DNA from: an uncultured Desulfobacter sp. | Lineage (GTDB): Bacteria > Desulfobacterota > Desulfobacteria > Desulfobacterales > Desulfobacteraceae | NCBI RefSeq assembly: GCF_963666675.1 | Contig: NZ_OY762929.1 | Span: forward strand, 3,348,001 to 3,412,000 | DNA length: 64,000 nucleotides | Direction of reading: 5' to 3' | Part shown: positions 1 through 10,390 of the stretch, piece by piece | How positions within the stretch are numbered: position 1 is the first letter of the stretch | How the letters are laid out: each line of letters starts with the position of its first letter | Translations under genes and position numbers: made by a program | The notes under the pieces: model-generated | Told to the model about the DNA's origin: nothing | The model's input: only the letters and a program-made list of their open reading frames with translations | The model's database searches: none

Positions 1-87
1 CACACCGGACATGGGATCATCGGCATCATTGTGGGACAACGAACGTTTACGGCGTGATCGTCTTGGTTTATAATACGGTTTCACCAT
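1..87 (-). CDS. DUF2149-like membrane protein, N-terminal fragment (cut by window edge)
   Basis: The ATG (complement of 85-87) lies two bases after the stop codon of the ExbB-like gene, and 29 codons are visible before the window ends. The peptide is basic at first (MVKPYYKPRRSRRKR) and then reads DADDPMSGV. A short basic start followed by an acidic D-P-M-S/A-G turn just before a membrane helix is how DUF2149 proteins begin, and DUF2149 genes commonly follow CobN-like and MotA/TolQ/ExbB genes in Desulfobacterota and methanogens. The product would be a small ExbD-like partner of the channel. Only the start is visible, so the family call rests on context plus a short motif. Confidence 0.5.
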   Translation of the reverse strand, partial: MVKPYYKPRRSRRKRSLSHNDADDPMSGV

Positions 88-89
88 GG

Positions 90-698
90 CTATACCCCGG
101 GACAGATCTGCTGAAACAGGTTGTCGAGAAACGCAATATCCATCTTGTACCAATGCTGGCGCACCACCAGGATCACCAGGCATACCGAGCCGGTTAACAG
201 TCCGATCACGGTGGTGGAAAATGCCATAATCAGATTTTGGGCCATGGTTTCAAGGTTGCCGGTTGAAATGTTCATTAACGCAGGCCCCATGGGAATCAAG
301 GTCCCCATCAGTCCCAGTACGGGCCCAAGGCGCACACCAAGCTGCACCAGCCGGCACCTGCGGGCCGCCTCCATTTCTACATCCGTAAAGGCCTTGTCCA
401 GGTAGGCTGGATTTTCAGGATGTTCAACTGCTTTTTCCAAAAAGGCGGTCACGGTTTCAGGACAGATCTGCAGGTTCCCGGACAGGGTTTCCAGCATCCC
501 CTCCGGATTGGTCTGTTTTGATATCAATGCATATTGAAAGGTTTCCCATTGCCCTGCTTTGGCCCTGCGATGGACCCATTCGTGCAGGAACATGCCGGTT
601 TCAAATAGAATAACGGCAAAGAGCAATAACAGGCAGACCACCACAGGAATTTTGAGAATCATGGTGATCTGGAACAGTATTTCCATTAAAACGGGCAT
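90..698 (-). CDS. MotA/TolQ/ExbB-type proton channel protein
   Basis: The 202-residue protein has a membrane helix near residues 15-35, a soluble cytoplasmic part, and two further helices around 120-145 and 155-180. The conserved family core is visible: RLGPVLGLMGTLIPMGPAL, then an LIMAFSTTVIGLLTGSVC segment. TolQ/ExbB proteins use the proton motive force to drive periplasmic or TonB-type work. Its start codon shares one base with the stop codon of the CobN-like gene (TAATG), so the two are translationally coupled. In context the channel probably energises cobalamin or metal-tetrapyrrole handling with the upstream chelatase and the downstream DUF2149-like partner. Assignment to the superfamily is firm; the substrate is inferred from neighbours only. 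Confidence 0.85.
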   Translation of the reverse strand: MPVLMEILFQITMILKIPVVVCLLLLFAVILFETGMFLHEWVHRRAKAGQWETFQYALISKQTNPEGMLETLSGNLQICPETVTAFLEKAVEHPENPAYLDKAFTDVEMEAARRCRLVQLGVRLGPVLGLMGTLIPMGPALMNISTGNLETMAQNLIMAFSTTVIGLLTGSVCLVILVVRQHWYKMDIAFLDNLFQQICPGV

Positions 699-3600
699 TA
701 TTTTTTCCTTATCCCTTTAACGATAAACCCGGCAAAAATAATGGCCATTATGCCCAAGGCAATGAGATACAGCATCATGTGATCATGGGACGTGTTGCTT
801 TCTTCCTTTGTTTTATCCGGTCGTTCCATTTGCTCGTGGACCATCTTCTTTCCCTGGACCTGCTGCTCTCCCTGGGTCTGTTCCGGGGGCAGGGTCATCT
901 GGGCCACCTTCTTTTTGAAAGACTCGGCCAGGGCATTAAGTTCGGGCTTTCCCGGGGCTGTCAGTTGCCGGTTTACAAATTGTTCAAGTTTTTCATTGCC
1001 CCCTGCCCGGATGCCCGAGCCGGTGCCGTGGTCCACAACAGACTGGGCATAGGCCTGGACTATTTGTTCCAAAGTTTTTTCATCCGCCTGCCAATATCCC
1101 TTTCTCACGGTTTCCAGCAGGGTCACCGTGATGTCCTGGAACGCATGGGGATTATTTTTTTCAAACCATTGGAAAAGCCCCAGATCAAAACTGTCCTTTA
1201 CATAGACATCGGTGACCCGCTGCCAGTCCCGGTCGGTGATGGTATTTTCCCGGGTAATCTCCCAGCCCATGAGATTGCCGGTATCCTTGGCCAGCACCGT
1301 GGCCCCGGCATACCCCTCTTTCATCAACGCTTTTATCCACTTGGGATTGAGCAGCCGGGCATTGAGATCCATCTTAACGGCATCTTCGGCACGGACAATG
1401 CCCGGGTTGTCCGGATTTCGTACGTCCATATACAGATAATCCGGTTCTTTTCCGGTTGATTCTTTGATGGCCAAAGACATCATCCCTTCCACCCACCAGG
1501 AAAACTTGTTTCCCAGGGCAAAATCACGATTGTCATACCAGCTTCTGATAATGGATTCGGTACCCTGGATGGCCTGGTCAAAGGCCTGGGGCGCACTTTC
1601 TCCCCAGTGGTCTTTGGTATACACATGCTTGCAATACTTGAGGTATACATCCAGAAGATCCTTTCGGGAGTCCCATTCCCCGGTGCGGTCGGCCAGGTAG
1701 AAAAACCAGTTATGGCTGTCCTGGATTTCGTCCTTTTCCGTTCCGAACATACGCGCCAGAGAAAGGTCCCGGGCGGTTTTTTCAGATCGGCCCGATGCCG
1801 TCAGTGCTGACTGGATGGCCTGGCTGTTCCGGTAGACATAGTTGTCCTTTTCCTTGTGGGAGGCTGCCAGCCGGATCGCCTTATCCATGAATTTCATCAG
1901 GGAGGGCAGCTCTTCTCTGTAAACGCTTCGGGCGGACAGGAACACATCAATGCGGGGCCGTCCCAACTCTTTGGCGGGAATTAACGCCACATCCCGCACC
2001 CGGTTCTTTGTATCCCACACCGGACGCACCCCCATGAGATACAAAATCTGGCACTCGGTGATCCCGTAATCACTGTAGGTGGCATAGGGCACCAGGGAAA
2101 AGGCGATTTTTTCAGGGTAGCGGCCCTTTGCCTTTAATTCGTTGGCCAGGTATGTTTTCATCAATTGGGTGCCAAGCTCCCAGGATGCCCGGGTGGGCAG
2201 TTCAGCAGGATTGAGCACCACCATGTTTCTGCCGGTGGGAATTACCCCCGGGTTGCGCTCGGGACTGCCCGAAGAGCCCGGAACAATGAATTGGCCGTCC
2301 AGGGCATTGATGATGCTCTCCATCTCCATTTTGGGATCACCCATCTCCTTGTACAGCCGCCGGGCCAGTTCAAGCCCTTGGTGTACCGGTTCAGGCAGTT
2401 TTTTGCCTGTCACCGTCAGCCCTGCACCTTTCACCGCCTCTATATTGGAAAAACCGCTGTGCAGGATCAGATCCAGAACTTCAACGGCTTTGTGGGACAT
2501 CTGGTCTTGCAATGCATCTGCATTGCCCGGTGCCAAACCTGCCAGGGCCCTGGTAAAGCGTTTCCCTGCGCACTGGACAATATAGGGGATCAGCAGTTTA
2601 TCGGCCGGCCCTTTGCCCAATGTGTGCATGGCCGAAGGGATTTTCTGGTTTTTCAGGTCATGCAGGTAAACACTGAGCCGTCTGATCTGGGCATCATTGA
2701 GGGTGAACCCGGCCATGGAACGCAGTTTTTCCAGGCGCACGGACAGATCTTTCTCCCCGGAGGACATGATCCATTCCACATCCAGGTTGCTCGATTTCAC
2801 CTGCCCGGTGATGGTGTCGGCAAATTTTGCTTTCAGAGCCCCCTCGTCCAGGGCCAGGTATTTTGTGATGGTGGATTCCATATTTAACAGGTTTTCGGGC
2901 AGGTCCGCATCCATCAGGGGCGGGGGCATGAAATCCGGGGTAACGGCATATGCCCTTCGCTTGCAGGGCGTATGTTCGGCAATATTGCTGGAGAGCCACG
3001 GGTTGATGTTGGGCATGTTCGCCAGCAGGATATCGCTCCAGTCCGATTTTGACATAAATGCCTGCTTGCCTTCAAACAGCCACTCGGTGCCGTGTGAGCC
3101 GAAGTGAACCACGGCATCGGCTTTAAACCCCTCCTGGAGCCAGAAATAGGTGGCAAGATAGTGATGGGTGGGCGGCAAAATGGTCTCGTCCATCTCCTTT
3201 TTTGTGGTGGCGGTCAATGCCTCGCCCTTGGGAGGCTGGGAGAGCAGCACCAGGTTGCCCAGGTCCAGCCGGGGAATAACCAGGTATTTCTCACCGCTGT
3301 AGGCCCACATCATAAGGTTGCCCGGCGGCGGCCCCCAATGTTTGATCACCTCCTGCCGGCGCCACTCCGGCACCTTGGTTTCAAACCATTTCTGATAGGT
3401 TTCCAATGGAATCAGCACCGCTTTGCCGCTTTTCGCCAAAGCATCCAGGGTGGCCGGCTCCCAGGTTCCCATCTGGCGGCCATGGTCGATGAGCCGGTCC
3501 AGCAGTTCGGTTTCATCGGCGGGCAGATTGGCCGTGGTGTATCCTTCGGCCTTGAGGCGTTCTAACAGCAGTATCATGCTTTTGGGCGCATTGAGACAAT

Positions 3601-4810
3601 GGTGGGGGCCGCTCATCAGGCTGAGTTTGTCCGCCACCCGGTCATAGGTGACCAGGGCGATTTTTTTTTGGGCATTGGGCGTTTTTTCAAGGGCGATCCA
3701 GTTCTTGGCACGTCCGCAGATGCGTTGAATCCGATCGGGAATGGGGACAATCTGTTCGCCGCTGTCATGCCCGGATGTTGTACCCCCTGATGTGAGGCAC
3801 TCGGTGGCGCCCTTGAGTTCCGCAGATGTGATCTGGTGCACCTGGCGGCCCACGCTCATGCCGGGACGGTTGTTGGTCTCCCATTGGGCAATGGACTCTT
3901 CGGTGAACCACAGGGCATGGATTCTGGGCACATTCAAGGTTTTCCAGAACGCCACCGACTCCCGGGTATGGGAGGTCATGATCACCAGATCCGGCTTAAA
4001 CTCCATCAAGTTTTGCCGAAATTTGGGGTCATCGGCCACCAGGCACACCGATAAGATTCCTTGGGTTTTCAACGCATCCATGAGTGCCCGGATCACCTGG
4101 GGCTGGTGGAAGAGCACATGGTGCCGCCAGGAGCCGATGACCACACGCGGGGTGGTTTCAATGTCCCAGCCGGTCTGGGCGGCCTGGTCAAAAAACTGTT
4201 TAACCGACGCCAACTGCCCATATTCCGGGTGGTAAATACGCACCAGTTCGCCCTGGCCCGGTTTAGGCACCGTGGCCTTTCTGCCAAAATAGTTAACCAG
4301 GGCAAATTGCACCATGTCGCCCATGGATTGCCGGGAGAGCCCGTAATAGGCCGCCATTTTTTTATCAAGGATAACGTTTTCAGGGCCGATCCACTCCGCC
4401 CAGTTTTGGTACAGATGGGGCGGCCCCACACAAAAAATCTTTAAACCGAGATTTTTCTTTTTAGCGGCCACAACGGCACGCTTATAATTGTCCTTATAAT
4501 CACCTGCGGCAAACGAGACAAAAATCAGATCAAAACCGGCCAGCTCCGGCAGCGGATCAATGGCAAAGGTGCCGGGTTCAACCTTTTTTATATTTACGTT
4601 TAATCTGTCCTGGGCCTCTGACATGGCCTCAACAGCACCGCCGGCCATACCGATTACCCCTATGTTGAATTCTGCCTTGACCGGGCTCAAACTGTCTGCG
4701 TTCGGGGCTGCCGCCGTGGGGCCGGACAAAACGGGTACTGTTAATGCCCACAGAAAAAGAGCTGTTAAGTATATCTTCTTTTGCCGGCTGCAGGAGACGA
4801 TCCAATGCAT
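698..4810 (-). CDS. Envelope-anchored CobN-like cobaltochelatase/magnesium chelatase H family protein
   Basis: The 1370-residue protein covers the full CobN/ChlH/BchH length. CobN inserts cobalt into hydrogenobyrinate diamide together with CobS and CobT. CobN-like blocks include VVHFGSHGTEWLFEGKQ (around 565-580), PLMDADLPENLLN, and the late segment RNPDNPGIVRAEDAVKMDLN. Unlike biosynthetic CobN, this one has an N-terminal signal segment (LTALFLWALTVPVLS) and ends with one membrane helix (MLYLIALGIMAIIFAGFIV) and a basic tail, so the catalytic body should face the periplasm. No cobS or cobT is nearby; the partners are an ExbB-like channel and a DUF2149-like gene. Such exported CobN relatives have been proposed to act in salvage or transport of corrinoids or metal porphyrins; the role here is inferred. 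No cobalamin riboswitch was recognised upstream. Confidence 0.88.
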   Translation of the reverse strand: MHWIVSCSRQKKIYLTALFLWALTVPVLSGPTAAAPNADSLSPVKAEFNIGVIGMAGGAVEAMSEAQDRLNVNIKKVEPGTFAIDPLPELAGFDLIFVSFAAGDYKDNYKRAVVAAKKKNLGLKIFCVGPPHLYQNWAEWIGPENVILDKKMAAYYGLSRQSMGDMVQFALVNYFGRKATVPKPGQGELVRIYHPEYGQLASVKQFFDQAAQTGWDIETTPRVVIGSWRHHVLFHQPQVIRALMDALKTQGILSVCLVADDPKFRQNLMEFKPDLVIMTSHTRESVAFWKTLNVPRIHALWFTEESIAQWETNNRPGMSVGRQVHQITSAELKGATECLTSGGTTSGHDSGEQIVPIPDRIQRICGRAKNWIALEKTPNAQKKIALVTYDRVADKLSLMSGPHHCLNAPKSMILLLERLKAEGYTTANLPADETELLDRLIDHGRQMGTWEPATLDALAKSGKAVLIPLETYQKWFETKVPEWRRQEVIKHWGPPPGNLMMWAYSGEKYLVIPRLDLGNLVLLSQPPKGEALTATTKKEMDETILPPTHHYLATYFWLQEGFKADAVVHFGSHGTEWLFEGKQAFMSKSDWSDILLANMPNINPWLSSNIAEHTPCKRRAYAVTPDFMPPPLMDADLPENLLNMESTITKYLALDEGALKAKFADTITGQVKSSNLDVEWIMSSGEKDLSVRLEKLRSMAGFTLNDAQIRRLSVYLHDLKNQKIPSAMHTLGKGPADKLLIPYIVQCAGKRFTRALAGLAPGNADALQDQMSHKAVEVLDLILHSGFSNIEAVKGAGLTVTGKKLPEPVHQGLELARRLYKEMGDPKMEMESIINALDGQFIVPGSSGSPERNPGVIPTGRNMVVLNPAELPTRASWELGTQLMKTYLANELKAKGRYPEKIAFSLVPYATYSDYGITECQILYLMGVRPVWDTKNRVRDVALIPAKELGRPRIDVFLSARSVYREELPSLMKFMDKAIRLAASHKEKDNYVYRNSQAIQSALTASGRSEKTARDLSLARMFGTEKDEIQDSHNWFFYLADRTGEWDSRKDLLDVYLKYCKHVYTKDHWGESAPQAFDQAIQGTESIIRSWYDNRDFALGNKFSWWVEGMMSLAIKESTGKEPDYLYMDVRNPDNPGIVRAEDAVKMDLNARLLNPKWIKALMKEGYAGATVLAKDTGNLMGWEITRENTITDRDWQRVTDVYVKDSFDLGLFQWFEKNNPHAFQDITVTLLETVRKGYWQADEKTLEQIVQAYAQSVVDHGTGSGIRAGGNEKLEQFVNRQLTAPGKPELNALAESFKKKVAQMTLPPEQTQGEQQVQGKKMVHEQMERPDKTKEESNTSHDHMMLYLIALGIMAIIFAGFIVKGIRKK

Positions 4811-5119
4811 GGTAAATCCTTGGGTATCTAAAGTTTATTTTACAGGTCGGTATTTTAAGTTAACGACTGAGGAGATCACAGGAATGTTCGGGTTTGATGA
4901 GAAAAACGGGTTTAAATAAAAAACTAACAAGCTCCCGGTTTCGACCGTCTTAGTCTAATGAACAACATGTTAACCATCTCATAACATCTGGGGGCGGTAA
5001 TTCTAATATTTCCCTAATTTCCCTCTATTGTTTTCACGCTATTTTAGGCTTCTGGAAAAGAAGTAGTTCGTTATGTTGCATTTAAAGAAAACGTAATTTT
5101 ACAAAAGGGGAAAAAGAAA
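4811..5119. other. Divergent intergenic region between cobN-like and phosphatase/nuclease genes
   Basis: This 309-base AT-rich spacer separates divergently transcribed genes and must hold both promoters. A purine-rich ribosome-binding stretch (AAAAGGGGAAAAAG) precedes the ATG at 5120. I looked for a cobalamin riboswitch upstream of the chelatase gene and did not recognise the conserved B12 box. No convincing -35/-10 pair stands out. Confidence 0.5.
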
Positions 5120-8100
5120 ATGAAGTTAAGATTGGCTCTATGCGTGCTGCTGGGGCTTGCGGTGCTTGGGGTCACCCAGAGCGCCTTTGCCGGCAGTGAC
5201 AAATACAGGTTGTCCTGGACATCGGATCCGGCAACCTCAATGACCATCGGGTGGTGCCAGACTTCGGGGGATGCCTACGGTGTCAAATATGGTACCGACC
5301 CGGCGTTAACCACCTATACCACCCAGGTTCTGGATGAAACCCGGACCTATGACAACACCTCAAGTGCAGAGGGCGACCCTTTGGTCAGCTACTTCTGCGA
5401 TCTTGCAGGCCTGCAGCCGGATTCGGTCTACTATTTCAGGACCTATGATTCCGAGGGTGACAATACCATTTACTGGTTTAAAACCGCACCCAATACACCC
5501 AAAGCCGTTACCTTTATATTCGGCGGGGATTCAAGGACCCACCAGGAACCCCGGCAATGGGGCAACACCCTGGTCTCCAAATTGCGCCCGCTTTTTGTGG
5601 CCTTTGGCGGGGATTACCATGATGACTGCACCAACGATGAGATGCGTGAATGGCTGGATGACTGGCAGTTGACCATCTCTTCGGACAACCGCATGTATCC
5701 CATTATCCCGTCCCACGGCAACCACGAAAATGACATGACCGAGTTTGTGCAGCTCATCTTCAACATGCCCAATGCCGATGGCTATTATGCGGCAAGCGTG
5801 GGCGGTACCATGATGCGTCTGTACTCCTTGAACACCGAGCTTGAACCCGGTGTGGGATACGGTGCGTTCACGGACCAGGACGATACCAAATGGAATGACC
5901 AGGCCAACTGGCTGGCCGCCGATATGGCAGCCAATACCGGTTATACCTGGAAAATCGGTCAGTTCCACCGGCCCATGCGGCCCCACCAGAGCGACAAATC
6001 CGAAGGCACAGGCAGGATAGACGCCTGGGCCCGGACCATGTATGACAATGGTATGGACCTGGTCATTGACTGCGACTCCCATCTGGTTAAATATACCTAT
6101 CCTGTGGCGCCCAGTGAAGATGCAGGCTCCTACGAGAGTTTTGTAAGAGATGATGCCGCCGGTACCATGTTCATCGGTGAAGGTTCCTGGGGTGCCCCCC
6201 ACCGGGCCAACGATGATGACAAACCCTGGACCCTCTCTTCAGACACCTTCTGGCAATTTAAGCTGATCCAGGCCAATGCTGACAATATCTTTATCCGCAC
6301 CGTAAAATTTGGTGAGTATGACGATGAGGGTACCCCGGCCCTTGGATATGACATGGCCGATGTGGCCGAGTTGACCCAGGCTGCCCAGGATACCGATGCC
6401 TTTGCCATGCCTGAGGGCTTAGATGAAATCCTGTGGAAACCTTTGGCAGGCACGGTGGTTACCCTGAATGCCACAGGAGACCTTTTCAGCGGCGCTGAGA
6501 TCAACAACGTGGAATACGTTTCCACCGGAGCCAACTGGAAATACCTGGATGACGGTTCTGACCAGGGAACGGACTGGACCGGCACAGGCTTTGATGATTC
6601 CACATGGGCCACCGGAGATGCCCAGCTGGGATACGGTGATGGTGATGAAACTACGGTTATCAGTTACGGTGATGATGCGAATAACAAGCACATTACCGCA
6701 TATTTCCGGAAAACCTTTACGGTTGCTGATGCGGCGAAGGTGATCAAACTTAAAGTGATGATGCTGCGCGATGACGGTGCCGTACTATATATTAATGGTA
6801 CTGAAGCTGCCCGGTCCAGCATGCCTGACGGCGACATCACCTATACCACCCTTGCCAATGATGCCGGCAGCGAAACCACCTATTATGAATACAATCTGGA
6901 CACTTCGCTTCTGGTTACAGGATCAAACACCGTTGCCGTTGAGGTGCACCAGAGTGGTGCGACAAGTTCGGATACCAGTTTTGATCTTGTGCTTTACGGG
7001 GTTGAGTCCAATACAACCGGTACGGCCCCCGCAGACCCCACCGCCCTTGCCCAGGTTGATGTGACCACCACTACGATTGATCTGTCATGGACGGACAATG
7101 CCGGTGATGAAGTGGGGTATGAGCTTTGGCGCAAAACTGCAGACGGTGCCTGGGAAATTCTTGGGCCTGCCCTGGCCGCCGATACGGCATCCTACGAAGA
7201 TACCATGCTCAGTGAGGGAACCACCTACACTTATAAAGTAAGAGCCTTTAATGCCGCAGGCCTGTCAGCTTTCAGCGATGAACTGGCCGTCACCACTGCC
7301 GTGGCCTCTACGCCCCTTGTCTACGGTGAGGATTTTAATACCGGATCATTTGGCCAGTTCACAACTGTCAGTGTTGCCAGTTCCGGGGATAATGCCGACT
7401 GGCATGCGTATGAATATCCCACCGGCTCCGGTGAATGGTTCGCCCGTATCAACGGGTATGGGGCAGATGAAGCCAGTAACGACTGGTTGATTTCACCTGA
7501 ACTGAACCTCTATGCCTATGAGGGGGAGTATGTCACCGCAGATTTGGCCTATAACTACTCCGGCCCTGAAATCGAGGTGCTGGTTTCCGACAATTATGAT
7601 CCCGAGGTCCACACCAACCCGGGCGATGCCCACTGGGTTGCCATGGGTGCCGCCATGCCTGCCGCAGGAAGTTATGCCTTTGAGACCACAGGCGCGTTGA
7701 AGTTTGATCTGGCTGCCGCCGATTTTGACGTTGACTTCGGCAGTTTCACACCTTACAGCGTGGCCAGCAATGCCGACTGGGTCATCCAGGAGCAGGCCGA
7801 TAAAGTCGGTGCCGTTGCCAATGGGTTCGGTGCTGACGAAGCCGGCGAAGACTGGCTGATTTCACCGGCCTTCACCGTGGGTGCCGGATCTGAGATTGAA
7901 ATTGCCTTTAACCTTTACCGAAAGTACGGCGGCCCGGAGCTTCAGGTCATGGTTTCCACGGATTATGCCGGCAGCGGTGATCCGAACCTGGCCACCTGGG
8001 AAAGCTATTCCATTGCCCACGATGATGTTTATGGCGCATGGAAAAATGTGAGTATCACCCATGAGTTTGATTCAGATGCGACGGTTTACGTGGCCTTCCT

Positions 8101-10309
8101 GTATACGACCACGGGCACCGGTTCTGGAGATGGTGCCCGCATCGGCGTTGATGATGTCGTCATCCAGCCCACCAAAGCAAGGGTTGCTTTTCATTACATC
8201 TCCACCGGCACAGGCGGTGGCGACGGCCGGGTCTGGGAAGTGGATAATTTTGAGTTCCGCGCCAACCAGGTCTCTTACCTGTCCGAAGATTTTGACCAGG
8301 ACCTGATCACGGCCTCAAGCTTTACGGTATACAGTGTGGCCAGCGACGCCGACTGGATACTTCAAGAGCAGGCCGGCCAGCAAGGCGCGGTGGCCAATGG
8401 TTACGGTGCAGACGGCCCCAGTGATGACTGGCTCATTTCACCTGCCATGCTGCTGGCCGCATCTGAATGTTCGGAACTGACGTTTGACTTTTACCATAAA
8501 TACGGCGGCCCGGAACTGCAGGTGATGATCTCCACCGACTATGACGGTGAAAGTGATCCCACATCCTTCACCTGGGATGCCGTTACCGTTGAATTTGACG
8601 CCGATTACTATGACGACTGGAAACCGGTCACCGTTGATCTGTGCGATTACGCGGGCTCTGTCTATGTGGCCTTTCGCTACACCTCCACAGGTACCGGAAG
8701 CGGCCAGGGCGCACGCATCGGTGTGGACAATGTCCAGGTGGTTCGTAAAGTCTCCACCGCATTCAGTGTGAATTTTACGGCCGGCCCCGATACCGTGACC
8801 ACCCATGATGCCCAAGTCGGATTCACGGCCCATGTGAACGGTGGAACCGAACCTTACACCTATGCATGGACATTTGGAAACGGTGACGCATCTACGGACG
8901 CCAATCCGGTATATACCTATACCAATGCCGGTGTTTACTCGGTAGCCCTGTGCGCCACCGATGCAGAAGGTATTCAGGCATGCAGCAGCAAAACCGACCT
9001 GATCACAGTGGAACAAGGCACCACGTACGCCCTGCCGGAAAAAGCGGGTGACCTCAGGGTGGCGACCTTTAACTGCTACCTGAACCGCACCAGTGAAGGC
9101 CAGATTGTCACGGACCTTGATTCCGGAACCGACGCGCAGATCCAGAAAGTGGCCGAGATCATCCAGCGGGTGAACCCGGATGTAATCCTGCTCAACGAGT
9201 TCGATTACGTGGCCGACGGCAGTGCCCTTGAATTGTTAAAGGAGAAATACCTGGCCGTCAGCCAGAACGGTGCGGATCCCATTGAATACCCCTACAGCTT
9301 CATTGCTGAATCCAACACCGGTGTTGAATCCGGACATGACTTTAACAATGACGGCTCCACAACCAGCGGCGGTGATGACTGCTACGGCTATGGGGACTTC
9401 TATGGTCAGTACGGCATGGCCTTTTTATCCAAGTATCCCATTGACGAGGCAAAGGTTAGAACCTTCCAGAAATTTTTATGGAAGGATATGACGGACAGCA
9501 ACCTGCCCACGGATTACTACGATACCGACGAACAGGAGATTTTCCGGTTAAGCTCCAAGAGCCACTGGGACATTCCTGTGACGGTGAATGGGGAAACCGT
9601 CCATTTGCTGTGCGCCCATCCCACGCCGCCCACCTTTGATGACGGGGATGCGGATGAGGATGACAGCCTCTTTGACTGGAACGGCAAACGGAACCACGAT
9701 GAGATCCGGTTCTGGGCGGACTATGTCTCCCCGGGCTACGGCAGTTACATCTATGATGATGAAAACCTGATGGGCGGCATTGATGACAATGCCAGATTTG
9801 TGATCCTGGGCGACCAGAATGCTGATCCGGACGAAGGTGATTCATATCAGAACGCCATTGTGCAACTGCTGGATAACGAAAACATCAATTCAGCCTATGT
9901 GCCGGTGAGTACCGGTGGCGTGGATTACGGTATTGATGAAGACGATACTGCATCCTGGGCCATGAGAGCCGACTATGCCCTGCCTTCCGCCGAAGGGTTT
10001 GCGGTTGAACAGGGCGGCGTGTTCTGGCCCACCCATACGGATGATGTTTACTACCTGGTGGATTCCGATGCAAGCTCCGACCATCGTCTGGTCTGGATTG
10101 ATCTGACCATTACCTCGGACACCGTTGAGGGAGACCTTGATGGTGATGGTGATGTGGACAGGGATGATATTGCCGTGATCCGCAGCCACCTGCGCGAGGA
10201 TGCCTCGGTGTGTCCTGCCTGTGATATTGATGGAGACGGTCTTATTACCATTAGAGATGCACGTAAGGCCATGAGATTGTGCACCTTGAACCGTTGTGTC
10301 CGTCCTTAA
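5120..10309 (+). CDS. Secreted multidomain phosphoesterase/nuclease with C-terminal type I dockerin
   Basis: The 1729-residue protein starts with a signal peptide (cleavage likely after QSAFA). Domains in order: an FN3-like purple-acid-phosphatase N domain (about 25-125), a calcineurin-type metallophosphoesterase (about 130-420; metal motifs GGDSR, GGDYHDD, HGNHEND, CDSHLVKY), a galactose-binding-like domain (about 450-625), FN3 (640-725), three choice-of-anchor-J-like repeats each carrying a 'DWLISP' core (730-1210), a PKD domain (1215-1295), and an endonuclease/exonuclease/phosphatase domain (1310-1660; LNEFD, GDQNADPD, SDHRLVW). The last 60 residues hold two Ca-binding dockerin segments (GDLDGDGDVDRDD and CDIDGDGLITIRDA). 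It should release phosphate from nucleic acids and organic esters outside the cell. The dockerin suggests non-covalent attachment to the product of the next gene. Confidence 0.88.
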   Translation: MKLRLALCVLLGLAVLGVTQSAFAGSDKYRLSWTSDPATSMTIGWCQTSGDAYGVKYGTDPALTTYTTQVLDETRTYDNTSSAEGDPLVSYFCDLAGLQPDSVYYFRTYDSEGDNTIYWFKTAPNTPKAVTFIFGGDSRTHQEPRQWGNTLVSKLRPLFVAFGGDYHDDCTNDEMREWLDDWQLTISSDNRMYPIIPSHGNHENDMTEFVQLIFNMPNADGYYAASVGGTMMRLYSLNTELEPGVGYGAFTDQDDTKWNDQANWLAADMAANTGYTWKIGQFHRPMRPHQSDKSEGTGRIDAWARTMYDNGMDLVIDCDSHLVKYTYPVAPSEDAGSYESFVRDDAAGTMFIGEGSWGAPHRANDDDKPWTLSSDTFWQFKLIQANADNIFIRTVKFGEYDDEGTPALGYDMADVAELTQAAQDTDAFAMPEGLDEILWKPLAGTVVTLNATGDLFSGAEINNVEYVSTGANWKYLDDGSDQGTDWTGTGFDDSTWATGDAQLGYGDGDETTVISYGDDANNKHITAYFRKTFTVADAAKVIKLKVMMLRDDGAVLYINGTEAARSSMPDGDITYTTLANDAGSETTYYEYNLDTSLLVTGSNTVAVEVHQSGATSSDTSFDLVLYGVESNTTGTAPADPTALAQVDVTTTTIDLSWTDNAGDEVGYELWRKTADGAWEILGPALAADTASYEDTMLSEGTTYTYKVRAFNAAGLSAFSDELAVTTAVASTPLVYGEDFNTGSFGQFTTVSVASSGDNADWHAYEYPTGSGEWFARINGYGADEASNDWLISPELNLYAYEGEYVTADLAYNYSGPEIEVLVSDNYDPEVHTNPGDAHWVAMGAAMPAAGSYAFETTGALKFDLAAADFDVDFGSFTPYSVASNADWVIQEQADKVGAVANGFGADEAGEDWLISPAFTVGAGSEIEIAFNLYRKYGGPELQVMVSTDYAGSGDPNLATWESYSIAHDDVYGAWKNVSITHEFDSDATVYVAFLYTTTGTGSGDGARIGVDDVVIQPTKARVAFHYISTGTGGGDGRVWEVDNFEFRANQVSYLSEDFDQDLITASSFTVYSVASDADWILQEQAGQQGAVANGYGADGPSDDWLISPAMLLAASECSELTFDFYHKYGGPELQVMISTDYDGESDPTSFTWDAVTVEFDADYYDDWKPVTVDLCDYAGSVYVAFRYTSTGTGSGQGARIGVDNVQVVRKVSTAFSVNFTAGPDTVTTHDAQVGFTAHVNGGTEPYTYAWTFGNGDASTDANPVYTYTNAGVYSVALCATDAEGIQACSSKTDLITVEQGTTYALPEKAGDLRVATFNCYLNRTSEGQIVTDLDSGTDAQIQKVAEIIQRVNPDVILLNEFDYVADGSALELLKEKYLAVSQNGADPIEYPYSFIAESNTGVESGHDFNNDGSTTSGGDDCYGYGDFYGQYGMAFLSKYPIDEAKVRTFQKFLWKDMTDSNLPTDYYDTDEQEIFRLSSKSHWDIPVTVNGETVHLLCAHPTPPTFDDGDADEDDSLFDWNGKRNHDEIRFWADYVSPGYGSYIYDDENLMGGIDDNARFVILGDQNADPDEGDSYQNAIVQLLDNENINSAYVPVSTGGVDYGIDEDDTASWAMRADYALPSAEGFAVEQGGVFWPTHTDDVYYLVDSDASSDHRLVWIDLTITSDTVEGDLDGDGDVDRDDIAVIRSHLREDASVCPACDIDGDGLITIRDARKAMRLCTLNRCVRP

Positions 10310-10316
10310 AAGTACC

Positions 10317-10347
10317 CCCCTGCCGGTAATTTATTTCCCGGCAGGGG
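10317..10347 (+). terminator. Rho-independent terminator after the dockerin phosphatase
   Basis: A 10-bp perfect stem (CCCCTGCCGG / CCGGCAGGGG) with an 11-base loop is followed by ATTTTATTT, a few bases after the stop codon at 10309. The next gene starts 43 bases further on, so it depends on read-through or a promoter inside this short gap. Confidence 0.8.
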
Positions 10348-10390
10348 ATTTTATTTAAGAAAATGTAGGAATGAAGAAAGGAATCAAAGA

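Noticed and set aside
4811..5119. Cobalamin riboswitch ahead of the CobN-like gene
   Set aside because: No B12 box or the expected paired structure was recognised on the minus strand.
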